Assembly: GCA_006937955.1 (NCBI GenBank)
Contig: SSNP01000017.1
Span: forward strand, 4,120,974 to 4,184,973
Direction: 5' to 3'
From: Pachypanchax playfairii
Taxonomy: Eukaryota; Chordata; Actinopteri; Cyprinodontiformes; Aplocheilidae
DNA: 64,000 bases
The position numbers were made by a program, and so were the translations under genes. Below the pieces are notes generated by a model. The model had not been told where the DNA came from and ran no database searches. It was given only the letters and a program-made list of their open reading frames with translations. Shown piece after piece: positions 1 to 12,600 of this stretch (position 1 is the first letter of the stretch; each line of letters begins with the position of its first letter).

Positions 1-3000
1 CTATCAAGCTCTCCTTTAATCTTTACTTCTCAGCGTTGATGATTCTGAACACTTGACTTTTCTTCTAATTAAACTCCTCCAAGTAAATTTTTCACTATGC
101 CACAAGACATTTAGAGTACTAAAAATCTCCCCTGAGATGACTCTGGGCTGAGAAGTGGATCAGAGATTTAAGCACTGCATGAGACGTGTTAAAAATAAAC
201 GAGACTTGTAAAGACCCACGGTTTTAGTGGCACTTTTTTTTCTTCTTCTTTTCTTCGAGGCTGATACTTTTTAGTTGTAATTGTTGAGGGAAATATGAGT
301 CAGTTGTTTATTGTAATCTTGTTATGCTGTTAGAGAGAAATAATATCAGAGCCCAGTGATTCAGAAAGACTCTCTTTAGCAACATTGGCTGTCAAGAATT
401 TAATGAGTCCCACTGTTGTGATTACAGCAGGCTTAATGATCAGGAATGTGAAGGGGGACAGGAAGCTGACAGATCTGTGTTTATCATAGAAGATATTGTT
501 TCCTTATGAAGCCCTCTGTAGCTCACACCATCTATTTCCCGGGTGGACACGAGGCTTTGTCACTTCTTAACTTCTGATTAAAATTATGTGATGGTGGAGT
601 TTATTAGTTTTCTCCGGATGTCAGCAACTGAAGCCACAAGACAATATCTGTTCAGCACTGAAGTCATTTGATAACATTTATTTTTCTTAATTAGACATAT
701 AAGTAGTTGGTCTTCACTAAAGGATGACATAATAGGAAATGATGTCATTATTTAAAATCACTCTCATAAAAAAAGGTACGAGTTTGTATGGGGGTAAATT
801 ATTATAGATGTAGTTGTTTTTCCCAGATTGTCATATTATAAATGAATAATTGCAAAGTGTAAAAAGTTGCTGACACAAATGTGTCATAAAACACGACTAG
901 AAACTTTGACTTATTTGTGCATTTGGCACCGGACGAACTCAGTAAAAATCAAGTTTGCTTGATAATTCAAATACCAACTAAAACTACCGGTTATTTTTTT
1001 TAATACTCTCATTTAACTTTGAGCTTTTTGGATGCAAAATAATTGCATCAAAAATAAATACTTTCTGTTTATAGTTCTGCGCTGATGGGGTGAGTTCTGG
1101 GCAAAGCGCTAATAGCCGAGCTGCACAGTGTCTGTAACATCGTTTTGAAGGATTTATTTTCATTTAGATAGAACCACATCTTTTCCTCCTGGTGCTTTTT
1201 TTGATGTTTAAGGAGAGGCCTCAGACACAGGGTGGGTTGAGAGGAAATGCAAATAAATGTGAGGGCAAAGCTCTGGCTGTCATTATACAGAGAGGCGGTA
1301 AACACATAAAGGCAAATGTGCTGTGTGTGTGAGGAAGGTAAATGTGCCGCGTGTATGAGGAGATGCAGATCCTCCGATGGGAACGTGTGCAGAGGATCCA
1401 ATTAGGGGAGAAGACAGATGAAAGTGCCACTCAGAGGCAGAGGAGGTAAACAAGACAAGCTCAAAGAGTCCAAAAGTGCTTTTTCATTACACTCAGCTGT
1501 CATATACTTAAACTTTCTTCTACCTGTGTGAGGGTCAGGGTGTCGCAGTGGAGCTCTGCACCATAGCTGAATTTGGAAACGCTGTAATGGCTGGATGCAG
1601 CTGACCATGCTGTGCACCACTGAAAATTGATCCACTATGGAATTTCCTTTGGCAATCTGACAAGTACCATGTTACATCAGAGTGTGTCTCTTCTGCAAAG
1701 AAATACCATTAACGTACCTTTTGACGCAGTCTTTCACGTGTTGGATGAATGCCGGCTTTTTAATGTGAATCTGCAGGTGTTATCTCTCTAATGTGTAGCT
1801 TCCAGGGTTAATTATTTCATTAAATATGAGCATCGTTTCTGCCAACTGCAGAACTGTTTGAAATGTTTATAGTTACTGCTCGATAGTCGTTGTAAAAATC
1901 AACCTTTTTAGCACTAAAATTAAGAATCTACTCATGAAATAGTACAGAACGTAGTAAATAAGACTGAAACAAATCTCAGTTTAAATGAAATGGATAATAG
2001 CTGGTGTGTAATGAGCCTTCAGAGTCGAGCCTGTATCAAATGTTCAGTTACTGTTTCACTTCTTTGTAGTTTTTGGCATCTTTTCCTTTATTTTTTTTAC
2101 TTTTCAATGCCCTCTTTACATTTTCTCCCTCCACATGTAACGCAAAGCATCTCAATGAAGCACATCGGTCGTTAAAATGCTGTCAGGTTTTCACTGGGCT
2201 GGCGACACATCAGTGTCTTTTATTATTTTCCCTCTGACTCGTGGTGGACACAATCTTCAGGCAGTGGTCTTTATCTGGCTGGTTAGAGTATTTGAAATCC
2301 CAGCTGGATCCCGTCATGAAAGCTGTACCTGTAGGGGCAGATTGGTCTTTGATTTACACTGTGCCAATAGGCAGTTGCGATTGTGTCAGGTTATCATTCT
2401 CCTTTGCTGTCTGAGCCTTTCCTGGCATGCCGTGCAGAATAATGCAGCTGTAGACGTAGTGTCACAAACTCGCTAAAATTTAGATCCAAATAAGCACTGC
2501 TGTGCATAAAAAATAACATATTCCAATATCATCAATTTTTAGATAAGGTATCTAAAAGGGAGATACACAGTCTTTATTTATCTGTTTTTTAAGCAGCTCT
2601 CTGTAGTTTGCTGGAATATATATCAAAATGAGCTGCACTGACAAACATAATTATCATATATGCAACTAATTCAGTTTCATTGGGGATCCTAATGTCTAAA
2701 AGCTGTATGAAACAACTGGAAGAAGATAAGTTTGACAGGAAGAAAAACATGCTTCGTGTTAGTTATAAACATTTGCCAAACTTCAGAGGTCTTTTAACTT
2801 GTAATTCTTAAGTTCAAAAAGAAATCATTAAAGCAAATTGTTTTGGATTTATTTTCAGTTTTAATCCGTCCTCGTTTGCATTTGCTGGTTTGTTTGAGCT
2901 GTCTCTTATTTTGTTTGTGACAGAAACTGCCTCGACCATTTCTTCCACTCTGATGTAACTTAACGCTGGCTGATCAGAAAGCAGCGCGATATTGACTCTG

Positions 3001-6000
3001 AAAAGGCTAGACACAGATTTAAAATGCTTACAAGGCCATGCCACATGCCACAGATGTGCACACACAGCTCACTTAACTCTTGCTTGCCCATGGCAGAAAG
3101 CTATTTCTTTCCTCGAGCTTTAGAAAAAAAAAAAAATAAATAAAAACAAGCTAATATAGAAATGAAGTAACAGCTGGGTCCACAGTTGTGGTCTGAGTAA
3201 GATTGTTTTCAGGTCATCAATGACCCTAATCATCAAGCTTTGAACTGCTTTCTTTTCTTTTTGGTCATTGCGTAAAACCAATTGTGTTCTTTAATCTTCC
3301 TCTTTATTCACAAAGGCTGTATCGATCACAGTGTTTTGTAGCCGAGCTGCAAGCCGTCGCCGCAGTCGTCTGTAGCCACTAACAAAGACGTAATCGCTCA
3401 AACCTTCCAACTACCAATTTGTGCTGGTTCTCACTTCCTCACCAAGAAGTTTGCCAGGGAACTCTAAATTACTGTAACTATGCCTCATTTCCTGTACTTT
3501 CTGAGTTACGGTCTCACGCACACACTCACACATACGCACACACAAACCAGTCAGCCCCAATATTATAACTGCTGACAGGTGGAGTGAATTACATTGATTA
3601 TTTCATTACAGTGGCACCTGTCAGGGGGTAGAATATATTTTGCAGTCAGTGAACACTCAGTTCTTGAATTTGAAGTGTTAAAAGCAGAAAAATGGGCGAC
3701 TGGAAGAATCTGAGAGACTTTGACAGAGGCCAAATTGTGATGGCTTGAAGAATGAAAGTATAACAGACGGGTTTGGGGGGGATATTCCCTTCTGCTGTGG
3801 CTTACCTGTTATGGATGTGCTAATATGGTACTGATTTCTTAAAAGATTAGCGCAGGCAACAGAAAATAAAGTGATCTCACACAGAAGATTGTGGTTTGCT
3901 TCATTCGAGGCTACACAGGCTCATAAGCCCTCCCACCCCGTGCAGCTTTGAATACGGCTCTCGTCTCAGAGGGCCTAAAAATATCATGTTTTCTTTCACA
4001 TCATCTGAGTTTGAGTGTTTTGTCTCCACAAAATTGTGGTAAAATGCGTCAACAGCAAAATGGTGAACAGGAAACTGGTTCTGGTGTTTGTTTTAATATT
4101 TCTTCCAAATGATGCATCTCTGATAGTGTCGGACCAGACACCGCTAGAGCTAATCCCTGATGACATGAAGCTGGTTACAGTAAGAAAAGGCCTTGTGACA
4201 CGGTGTGAAACATGTTTGGAAATAACGTTGGGAAAATAATGAAGAGTTCAATGTTGAACTCCCAATCTCCAGATCACAACCTAAAGTTTCTGAGGTACGT
4301 GATGGTGGAAAAAAATACAATAATTCAGATCCATTAGAACTAACTAGATTTGCTGTTTTAAGCCTTTGGTGCTACAGATAGTGGGAAGTCTATTTCTCAT
4401 CAGGTCAGAGATATTCTGGGATGCTGGTTAGACCCAAGCTATATAAGATATTTAGTTTGAATGTAATTATAAAAAATTCTATATAAATTATGGAAATCCC
4501 TCTGTTTGTAAGTGGTTTAAATTCTCTCCAGAAATACAGTCCATCTGTAAAACATTAAAGGGGAGAAGTTTTGGGGAAGGGAGCTTCTTTTTTCTGCAGC
4601 TATGTTGCACATGTAAGTAAGGACTTCTTTTTAATCATTACAATCAAAGCAGACAAGCACACAGCCAAAGCAGAGATTTCTCAGCTCTGAGGCTGAACCG
4701 AGGAAGTGTTCAAATGTTCACTTTTAAATGCAGAAACGAGATGATTATTCACACAAACAATTAGAAAGTTGTTTAATGTCTGCCTCGTTCTCCTGCCTTT
4801 GTGACAGTACTGTTCCTTATAGACAGGATTAAATAATGCATAGCACAGATGTTTATGGGTTTTTATAGGATTCTGCACATTTTTATTAAAGAGGAGCAGA
4901 TGACTTCCAATTATTTCTGACTGTGTGGAGCATGACTAAGTTTTCTTTTCTGTTAGAAAGTTTTCAGTGAAATATATATTTTTTTTATCTGAAAACTCAT
5001 CAAACCCACTTTGAAGTCCATTTTTAACATGTCCTAAAACTGATTCGGATCATTTTTTAGTCAAGACTAGAAGATGGAGACCGTGATGATAGCAGATAGT
5101 TTGAATTTTCTAAAAATGTCCCTGGAAAAAAGGTTTTTTGGGTTCTTTCTTGGTAATTTTGAAATCACATTTGATGGATTATTTTCTCCATGCTGAGAGA
5201 CAGAATTGTTAATTTTATCTATTTTATCATGAGCTTCCTTAAAAAGGTGGCTATATCCTGGAGCCTTCACAACAGCATATGGTAGGATTTACATATTTCA
5301 TGCTGTGTCTTTCTATCATGGTTCCTTTGTCAGAATTCATGAGAACGGCATTATGGGAGCTGCCATCAGTCAGCTCTTCAGTATCTCTGCATCCTTGTTC
5401 AAAAGCACTAGAGAGATTGTGCAAGAAACAAAAAAATCAGGAATAAGTGACAGCACGGGGGATAACATTACTCCCCCATCCACATATACAGTATATACAG
5501 CTTTTCTATATGTGATCAAAGGCATTTGCATTTCCTCATGACTGTTCAGATGTCTCAGTGTTGCAAAGACTCACAGCCCCCAAATCTCTCTTTAACATAA
5601 ATTATTGTTTGATAACTTTAAATTGAATCAGATTATTCCCTTTTTTTTCTAGTGAGTTAACTGATAGTGATTCAGTGCTGCATGAAAAGATTACAGACAC
5701 ACCCTATTCAGTGTACTGGAGAAATAGTCTTTGTATAGAATAAACTGGATGTGGTGTTTAAATGTACAAAAATGAGACGGTAATCAACTGGATAATGTCA
5801 GACATCAGCAGGTGGATTCCTTCAGGTGTAGCAATGCTTTGAAGCGGAGAAACTTACAAAAATAGAACGTAAATAAAATAAGATTTTCACAGAACTAAAA
5901 AAAAATACATGAAAATTCTGGCAAATAAATGAGATGACAAGAAATGGCTATTTAGTTGTTTAGTTATTTTATCAGGCATCTCTATGGGTCAAACAACTGA

Positions 6001-6632
6001 TGAAATGTTCATTTAAGCCTGATGAGCTTTAACATTTTTTTTTTTAGTTTGTTGGAAATGTTTTTGTTGAAAATCCGATGATGTCGTGAGTCAAATTGAT
6101 GTAGAATGTTGCATATCTCGCTGAATTTATGCCAACGCTTTGTTTCTGATCTGTTTCAACATGAGTGATGAATGCTGTCTCAGTGAGAGTAATCATAAAC
6201 ATCATTTAGATGATGCTGATGTGATTGTGTTCTACATTTAATGTTAAGTTTGTTTTTTCCTGTGACGTTCTGAAAAAAAACAGAACATAAAAAAATCCTG
6301 CGAGCGGCATTTGTTGTCACTCATCTGGATCTTCATGATTCATTATTTATACAGTTTATAAATAATGACTGAAACTCAGTTGGATTATTTGTTTTTCTTC
6401 ATTTAAGACAGAATTATTTTACAGTGTCTGAATTGTCACTGTTTAAGGTTTTGAAAAGGTAATAAATGCTGATGGATGGGAGGACTGCAACAAGTTTAAA
6501 CCAGCTGAATGCTGCTAAACCAAGTCCGCTCTGGTGATAAACATTCTCTTTTGCATCTTTTTTTGTCTCTTATCGTTTAAGCAAGTTTCCTGCTTCTGTT
6601 CTGTTCTGCACCTTAACCTCGTTCTTTATCAG
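1..6632. other. Intronic sequence upstream of the gbe1 penultimate exon
   Basis: No coding exon could be supported in this stretch. It is AT-rich with scattered A/T homopolymers. The preceding gbe1 exon, which should encode the conserved segment just before the K-Y-K-I start of the next exon, was looked for and not found, so the region is most simply one large gbe1 intron that continues beyond the left edge. Short open frames here lack flanking splice signals in matching phase and do not resemble known proteins. The only recognisable element is the Tc1-like fossil at 3549-4325. Confidence 0.6.
3549..4325 (+). mobile_element. Degenerate Tc1/mariner-like transposon relic
   Basis: From about 3549 the sequence follows the 5' part of a common fish Tc1-like element: a non-coding leader, then a short broken transposase start with the pattern M-G-D-W-K-x-L-R-D-F-D-R-G-Q-I-V-M-A near 3691-3748, followed by a stop. 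A segment near 3985-4015 resembles the middle of the transposase gene. A segment near 4240-4310 resembles the part encoding the D-L-N-P-I-E-H-L-W catalytic region. Intervening parts are deleted or unrecognisable, and no intact reading frame remains. Family assignment is from memory of fish repeats; the right end is approximate. Confidence 0.6.
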
Positions 6633-9600
6633 ATATAAAATCAAGCTGGACTCAGACGAAGTTTGTTATGGTGGGCACGGACGACTCGACCACAACACAG
6701 AGTTCTTCACCGAGCCCCAGCCCTTCAACGGCCGCTCCAACTCGATGATGGTAAATATTTCTAATGTGGCACTTTTGACTCATCAAAGGTCGTGTTTTTT
6801 GAATGTCAATGAGTCCAAGCTTTGGAGCGCACTACAATTACAGATCCAGGGCTGCTGTTGTTGTTCTCATAACGCGTGCTGTATCACCATCCCATTGTGC
6901 ATACTAATTCTATCATGTTTTGTAGGTTGTTGGACATTCATACCGAAGAAGTGGCAGAATTAAGCACTCTCAAAAATGTCAGCATGCACACTAAATGACT
7001 GTTTGAGTGTGCGGTTGATGGACACTATTGTCCAACAAAGCTGAACATAAAAAGTAGGCTTTTTTGAAGAGTTGGTCACAGCTGACAAAATCAAAATGAA
7101 TTGTGGGTGTTGATGAGATGAATCCAGAAATAACTTGCAAAACAAAACAATTCTTCAATGAAAGTTTGGGTGAACATTTCTTTGTTGTTCCTAAAATTAC
7201 ACAACTTCTATATTCACAAAAAGACTTCTGTCAAAAAGTTTTTTTTTTTTAATACTTGTTTCCTGTTTGTGTTTAATTGCATTTCATGATCAGTTTTGGA
7301 CCTTAGCAAAGTTGAAGTGATGATGAAGTTAAAAAAAAAAAGAAACTGTCATCTGCAGCATCACATAGAATATTCCAAGGAAACCATGTCACTGAGATCC
7401 AGATACCAACATTTAAAAAAAGAAAGAAAAGAAAAATGTTTAAAAAGCAAAAAGATAAAAAAAAAACCTTGAAGATAAAAGACCCCTTTAAAAGATTACA
7501 ATACAGTCTGGCTGCTTAGAATAAAAATAAAAGGAAACAGTTATCATTCATATGTTTTTTCACATATAAGGCTTTAGTTTAATCATTCAAAAATGTACTC
7601 AGCCTCCACCTTCAGCCCCCTGCATAAAGCACTTCTTCATATATTGTCTTGTATACATGAATGCATAGTTCAGAAGGCAGGGAACATTTGATAGTTAATT
7701 GTCAAAGTAAAACTAAGCCTTAAAGGCATTGCAATATAAGGGTTTACCTGCCTGTGGCTGGCATTACTGTAATCTACTATCCAATAGCCAAGCAGGTTTC
7801 TTTAGTTCACAATTTGATAAAACAGGCGTGTTTTAAACTGTTACATCCAGGTCATTTTATATACATCAATGTCTTTAGAGAAATCCACAATATATAAATT
7901 ATTCGGTTAATTTAAGTTTAGGTTCTTTTTATAGCATCTATTCACTAGAAAAGTCATCTCAAAGCCCAATATGGAAGGTCCAGATTAAAAGCAATTATTT
8001 ACAGTCAATTCAATCCAATTGTAATATGATTTGTTACTAAGTTTTGAAAGGCCAATTAGTAAAATGTGTCTTGCCTCAGGAAACCAACAATCCCTCATCC
8101 TGAGCACTGGAACTGGAAAATACTGACTCTCTTCTGACAGAAAGAAACCTCCATCAGAACCTGGTTCAGGATGAGACCTTCTCCCTCGACATACTGGGGT
8201 CTGAGAGGACGTGAAAGAGATGCAGAGAAACACAGAAGGGTTGAGCCATTTCTATGGGAATATGAACAGGGTAATAGTATATACAAACATTGAGAGTAAA
8301 GACAGCAGAGTGAAGAAATTTGGTTGGTATGTTCTCCAGCAGTCTAAGCCTATAGCAGCATAACTAAAGGGATGGATCAGGATAACCTTAACTATAGGAT
8401 TGATCAAAAAGGAAAGTGAGCCAAGCCTTAAAAAGTATACAGGGTCTCTCCTTCCCGAATAAAAAGTAGAAGCTTGTTTCACAGGAGAGGAACCTGATAT
8501 GAACCTATGTTTGTTTGAAACATATGGGACAAAAGGATCACTAATACAAGATGGAGTTTAGTTGTTTTGAGCTTTATGTGAGAAGTATAATGTTTTAAAT
8601 TATGGGTTTTACATGGAGCCGATGAAGCGATGCTAAAACTGGAGAAATGTGATCTCTCCTACTATCTCTCATTAGAACTCACCTGGAGGCTCAACGATTG
8701 TTTTGAACATCATGTTAAACATGAATTTCAGTAGTCAAGCCTAGAAGTAATAAATGCATGGACTAGTTTTTGTGCAACATGTTGGGTCAGGATGCTCCTA
8801 ATTTTAGGGACTTTGTGCAGGAGGAAGAGAGCCGCCCTGGTAACATGTTTTTTATGACAGTTAAAGGACAAATCCTGGCCAAAAATAACACCAAGGTTCT
8901 TTACATTCGTACTGAAGGGCAAGTTAATGCCAACCATAGCAAGTAAGTGACTACAGTTTGTTTCTGAAGTGCTTAGGCCATAAAAACGCAACCATCTGTC
9001 CCATTTGAGTTTAAATACATTCCAGTTTTATGTTTTTAGACATGTTTTTAATCTCATTAACTGACTGGATTCATCAGGCTTAAAAGACAAATATAACTGA
9101 GTTTTTATTCCCTTCTGTAAAAGATTAGCAGTTCTTCTCTCTGAGTTTTATAAAGTTCTTCCATCTTAGTAAGTTAGATTATTTGTGTACATTTTGGGAA
9201 ACTCATTTAAGTTTATTAGATCCCTAAATGTTATTTCAGGCTATCACTTTCAACATCAATATAAAAATCTCCATATGTTTCTCAAACCTGCAGACAGTCA
9301 GGCTGCCTTCAAGGGATGTTTTTTTTTATTTTAATTTTAACATTGCAAATCTCCGAGACCCTGCTGGAAAATAGCTGCTGCTCTTTTTCATCTTTGACCT
9401 GTTGCTCAAAGAACATGAAAATTTAGATATTTAGAAAAAAATAGTAAAATCTTTCTAAACTGATCCTAATACTGCAGCAGGTTTCTGTAAGGCAAAATAA
9501 ATCAAGATGATGATGATCAGTTGTTAAAGCATTAAAGGTGCAATATGGAACATTTTCATAAAACGCTTTATTGTTAAAAACATAATACCTTCACGGGGCA

Positions 9601-12600
9601 TTTAGAGGAGTGCAAAATGAAAGTACAGTATTTACTTTAAAAAATATATTTGAAGTAAAATATAATAGTTGATTTTGACGGGCACGACGTTGGCATTATG
9701 TTTACATCTACTAGCCAATAGCAGGCAGAGCAGTGGGCACTATTGCAGGTTGCCTAATATGGTAAATAGTTTGTAATATTAAGGCTGGTACTGTGGAGGG
9801 TAGCAGACTTCGTGGGTTGAGCAGCTGCTTTGCCTTGTCCTTCTCAGGAGAGCAGCAACCGGAGAGGATCGGGGGCCAGAGTGGGTTTGGGTGAGGAATT
9901 TTTGCGGCATCGGAGCGCGCGGGGTCGCCTGGCACCCCAATGGCTGGAGGCCTTGTCCTGTGTTGTAGCTGTGGCATCTGCACACTGGATGTTGCTGTGG
10001 TGTTTGTGTTCCATATTGCACCTTTAACTAACTGAATCTTAGCTTAGATAGATGTTTTATCCAGTAAGCCACATCTACTAGTTGAATTTGTTATACTGTT
10101 GTTGTAACAGATTTTGTTTTCGAGACTTATGATTTGTTGTTTTTATGATAATTTTATGATTATTTAATTTGGACTGTGGGTGAGCAGACAGAGTCTCTTT
10201 GGGAGTTTAGGAAGGTTACGGTCAGAAAGGGTTTAAAGCTCTGCTTTATTTGACATGATTTCATAAGATACTTTGTAGTTTTTTGTTTTTTTTTTAATAA
10301 ACTTTACTACTTCTGTTCTCTATCAGTGAGTAAATGAATGTTAAACCCTCCCTGATTGACACCGCAATTTAAGTGGACTCCCACAATAATTACCAAATCG
10401 AACAACACAAGTTTGCTATATATTGACCTCACATTTTACCAACCCCAGTGTTCAGACACTAATAGTAACCTTCTTCTTCTTTACCCAACTTCAAAGAAGA
10501 CTGACTTTTGCTAGAGATTTATTCCCACAACACTCAAATCTTAATGCCTCTTCTTATTGGATGGTAACTGGAAGAAAAGCTGTTCACATTATTTAGTTTT
10601 CATGGCAGTACAGCTTATGTTTGTGTCTATTCCCAGTAGTACAGAACTTTGCAATCTGAAAAAGAAAAAAAAAATAAACTAAAATCAGTTGGACTTCTAT
10701 TCCATTTCATCTTTCATTTAAATGTTTTCTTCAGTCCTGATTGAAGGTTGGATAAAGGACATTATTTGCTGGACTGCAATGTACATATTTTAAACATAGA
10801 AGACAGATGATTCAGAAGATGAGTAAAGGAAATCATATGGTATATGTTAAAGGGAAAAAAACTACACTAACCAGAAGATTATTTCTCAGGTTTAATCTAG
10901 TACCTCCAATGCTACATTGACTCTTTACCCCAGGAAGTTTTGCAACTTCAAACTTTGAAACGTGTCTTCAACATTGTACATAGACAGGCCACAATGACTC
11001 AATGACTTTCCTAATTCATGATCAGGACTGAAGAAGTCTTTTGGATGAAAGGAGACACATTCCCGAAATGGAAAATGAAGTCCAGTTGTTTTTCGAAAAC
11101 TTTTAGGACATTACTGCTTATGTTTCTCAAACATGCAGGCAATCAAGCTGCTTTCACAGAATGTGTATATATGGTTTAAGTCTTTTAGTTTTGTAGTTTT
11201 AACATAGCAAATTTATTTTGGAAGTGCTGGCAGCAGATACAAAATGTGATGAAATAGCTGTCAGCCTATTAATGTTTTCCCCTTTATATGCTCAATGTTT
11301 GATTTCACAAATCAGTTTAATTGGGCTAAAATGGGGTTTGTAGTGAGAGTCTTGTAAAGTCATTCTAATGAGGTTTAAGTGTGTTGGCATGAAATACTGA
11401 AATAATTTTTTTTTTTTTTTGGCAAAATGCCACCATCTCCCTGGTCTGGGATGCTCAGCTGAACATCAGTGCTGTAATTTATTATAGCTTCCTTTCAAAA
11501 TGTAATTCAAGAAAAAGAAACTATATAAATTGAGGATAGATCCATCCATCAGGGATGGCAACTATTGTTTGTAGACTCCATATTATTAATTTTTGTTTGT
11601 GAATGTTATCCTTGTTTTTTCTGCATTTTCCTTTGCTCGTGCTGGCAGTCATCCAGGAGTTATTGAGCATCATGGGAATCTGATATCTGAAGCTCTTTTA
11701 GATGCTCCTGCAAACATTGTGCATTATTCATGGTGTCAGAACTTACCTTTTCATGTGCATGCCTCCTAAACTTGCACAGCATCATATCGGGATGAAAACT
11801 ATCAGAGGGGATGAACCACTAGGCCTCTATCACCAGAACAGCTTAAGGCTAATAACATTAAATGGAACTGTCCTTGAAATTTAAAAAGACACACTGGTAT
11901 AGATTTTATGCTTGAGGATTTTCTTCATATTTGGACTTAGTTTTTCTTTTTTTTCTTTGAATTCTAAATTAGCATGAGACAGTTGTGCGTAGGTCTGAGA
12001 TAAATCGGTAAGGATAACTACTGATAAACATACACAGATTATTACTCATCTTGTGATGTTAGTTTACTCAATTATTGCATGAAGACAGCAATACTGGTGA
12101 ACTGGACTGCACTGTAGTTGATTTTTTTTTTCTGTAGTATTGGTGTGATTTAGGTTTGCATCAGTTTTGACACTATACGGGTCTAAGTTTGAACTCAATT
12201 TGAACCCCTTCAGATCAATACTTGGAGTGTTGCTGTTAATAAGAAACTGATATTATTTTGTACTGTGTGCGGCACTGACAGCTTTAATGCATCAAAAGCA
12301 CAATCAGACTTATTAAGCACATGAATTTAGAGCCATTTGATATTCTGTAGACCCGTTTCACAACCTTGTTCTCCTTCATGAAGATGGTGGTCTTTGTAGC
12401 TCAGGTTTAATGAGTTAATGGCAAAACTTCACAATCTGTTACTTTTTAAAATACTTTTTTGATTTAAGGACATGCATGGAACCCATGTTCCTTTTGGCCA
12501 AAATCTAAAGTTTGGTTAGCTAGTCATCTGCTAATTTTGGCACTAGTATGAATTAATGGGAGAATCAGAGGAAGTGAGATGGATGGAGCCAACAGGGATG

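Noticed and set aside
4015..4239. 74-codon plus-strand frame with hydrophobic stretch
   Set aside because: It lies within the decayed Tc1-like element, and its start and end do not match any transposase or splice context.
9711..10027. Open frames of 65-90 codons
   Set aside because: They fall inside the TTAA-flanked MITE, occur on both strands, and have no transposase motif.
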